A DNA stretch of 7,204 nucleotides, taken from the NCBI GenBank assembly GCA_030706265.1, contig JAUZOX010000132.1, positions 1 through 7,204 of the forward strand, given 5' to 3'. Positions 6,285-7,204 of this stretch are shown here, in pieces. The stretch's first letter is position 1. Every line of letters starts with the position of its first letter. The notes under the pieces were generated by a model. It saw only the letters and a program-made list of their open reading frames with translations, searched no databases and was not told where the DNA came from. A program made the translations under genes and the position numbers. The stretch is from Bacteroidota bacterium. Lineage in GTDB: Bacteria > Bacteroidota > Bacteroidia > Bacteroidales > Cfx3-03.

Positions 6285-7204
6285 TAAATGCCATGCAAAA
6301 ACTACCATCACTCATATTAGCAGGGCTGATAACCATTACTGCATTCAGTAGTCTCCAGGCCCAGGACAAAAAGAAAAGCTATTCCGAAGAAATTACAGTC
6401 ACGGCTCCTTATGAGCCTTCGGTTACCGATGCAAATAAAATCAGTTTTCAACCCAAGGTCTCCGACACGGCTATTCACTTTGAGAAACAAAATTATCTGA
6501 TCCGGCCTTTCCCCATTCAGCCAAATGTGAGCATTAACCCTTTGGATGCGGCCAGGGTATCGGGAGAGACCCCAAAACAGCTCTATAGAAATTATCTGAA
6601 GGGAGGGCTGGCGACAACCTCATCTCCCTATGCCGAATACTTTGCCTCCAGCGCAGCCAATGCCAATCACCTGATAACCTTACACCTCAGACATTTATCT
6701 TCCACCGGACCGATTCATGACCAGTGGTATCCCGGCTTCAGTGAAAACCTGGCTGAAATCGCAGGCAGACTGTTTACAGATATGAATGTGTTGAGTCTAT
6801 CGGCGGCTTATAGCAGAGATGTTAACCATTTTTACGCGCCTAAATTATTTAAAGGAACGCGGATGTTTGAACCCACGGAAGACTCAATCCGCCAACGATT
6901 CGGTCTGGTTAAGGGTTCGTTTGAAATTAAAAGCAGGAGTGACGAAGAAGAAGCCCTTTCTTATGGTTTGAAAACGGACATAGCCCACCTTGCTGATTAT
7001 TACAAGACAGGAGAGCTCAATGTCCATGTAAATGGAACGGTTCAAAAGAGCACCGATTGGTTAACCTTTGCAAAAAGTCAGTATTTTGGTTTGAATATTC
7101 AGGTTGATCACAACATTTTGAAGAATACCGCTAAAAACGCAACAACTACCTTATTTGAACTTAATCCCTCCTATCGTTTTCTATTTGATGAATACCAGGT
7201 CACG
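6281..7204 (+). CDS. Outer-membrane beta-barrel protein, plug-less TonB-receptor-like (5' part, runs off window)
   Basis: 308 codons are visible and the frame is still open at the window edge, so the protein is incomplete at its C-terminus. The start at 6281 overlaps the upstream TGA as ATGA. A second in-frame ATG at 6293 gives a tidier signal peptide (MQKLPSLILAG... with cleavage near SLQA-QD) and is equally possible. After the signal comes a short conserved-looking segment, EITVTAPYEPSVTDANKI, then a proline-rich stretch, and from about residue 100 alternating polar/hydrophobic strands rich in aromatic residues with turn sequences typical of outer-membrane barrels (for example HLRHLSSTG). 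I see no carboxypeptidase-like domain and no TonB plug domain. Members of this family are often annotated as TonB-dependent receptors, but a porin-like or structural barrel fits better. Translational coupling to the TPR gene implies a joint complex. What it transports or assembles is unknown. Confidence 0.88.
   Translation, partial: MINAMQKLPSLILAGLITITAFSSLQAQDKKKSYSEEITVTAPYEPSVTDANKISFQPKVSDTAIHFEKQNYLIRPFPIQPNVSINPLDAARVSGETPKQLYRNYLKGGLATTSSPYAEYFASSAANANHLITLHLRHLSSTGPIHDQWYPGFSENLAEIAGRLFTDMNVLSLSAAYSRDVNHFYAPKLFKGTRMFEPTEDSIRQRFGLVKGSFEIKSRSDEEEALSYGLKTDIAHLADYYKTGELNVHVNGTVQKSTDWLTFAKSQYFGLNIQVDHNILKNTAKNATTTLFELNPSYRFLFDEYQVT

Overview
The window reads as chromosomal DNA from a member of the Bacteroidota (Bacteroidetes). 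The main reasons are a gene-for-gene resemblance to known Bacteroidota families (a DUF2027-Smr protein, and a long periplasmic TPR protein followed by a plug-less outer-membrane barrel), promoter elements of the TAnnTTTG type, and start codons without Shine-Dalgarno sequences. I cannot assign a genus. All recognisable genes lie on the + strand, and nothing looks like a prophage, IS element or CRISPR locus.

Layout: 1-236 is AT-rich DNA with no convincing gene. It holds a degenerate direct repeat (about 57-96 and 146-185, offset 89 bp), each copy centred on a small perfect palindrome. 237-1178 encodes an exported MsrB-MsrA fusion that repairs oxidised methionine. 1179-1644 is a 466-base gap with a probable weak terminator at its start, several small inverted repeats in its middle and a Bacteroidota-type promoter element at its end. 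1645-2754 encodes a DUF2027/Smr-domain protein. About 2788-3174 is rnpB, the RNase P RNA, with its own promoter overlapping the smr stop codon and an intrinsic terminator at 3179-3204. 3261-6284 encodes a 1007-residue secreted TPR protein. 6281 to the window edge is the first 308 codons of an outer-membrane beta-barrel protein whose start codon overlaps the TPR stop codon.

How they fit together: msrBA, the smr gene and rnpB look like independent housekeeping units. The TPR and barrel genes are translationally coupled and both products are predicted to be exported, so they probably form one envelope complex with a periplasmic TPR scaffold and an outer-membrane barrel. The function of this pair is, to my knowledge, not established, and it is the best candidate for an undescribed system here. 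The rest is well explained by known families.
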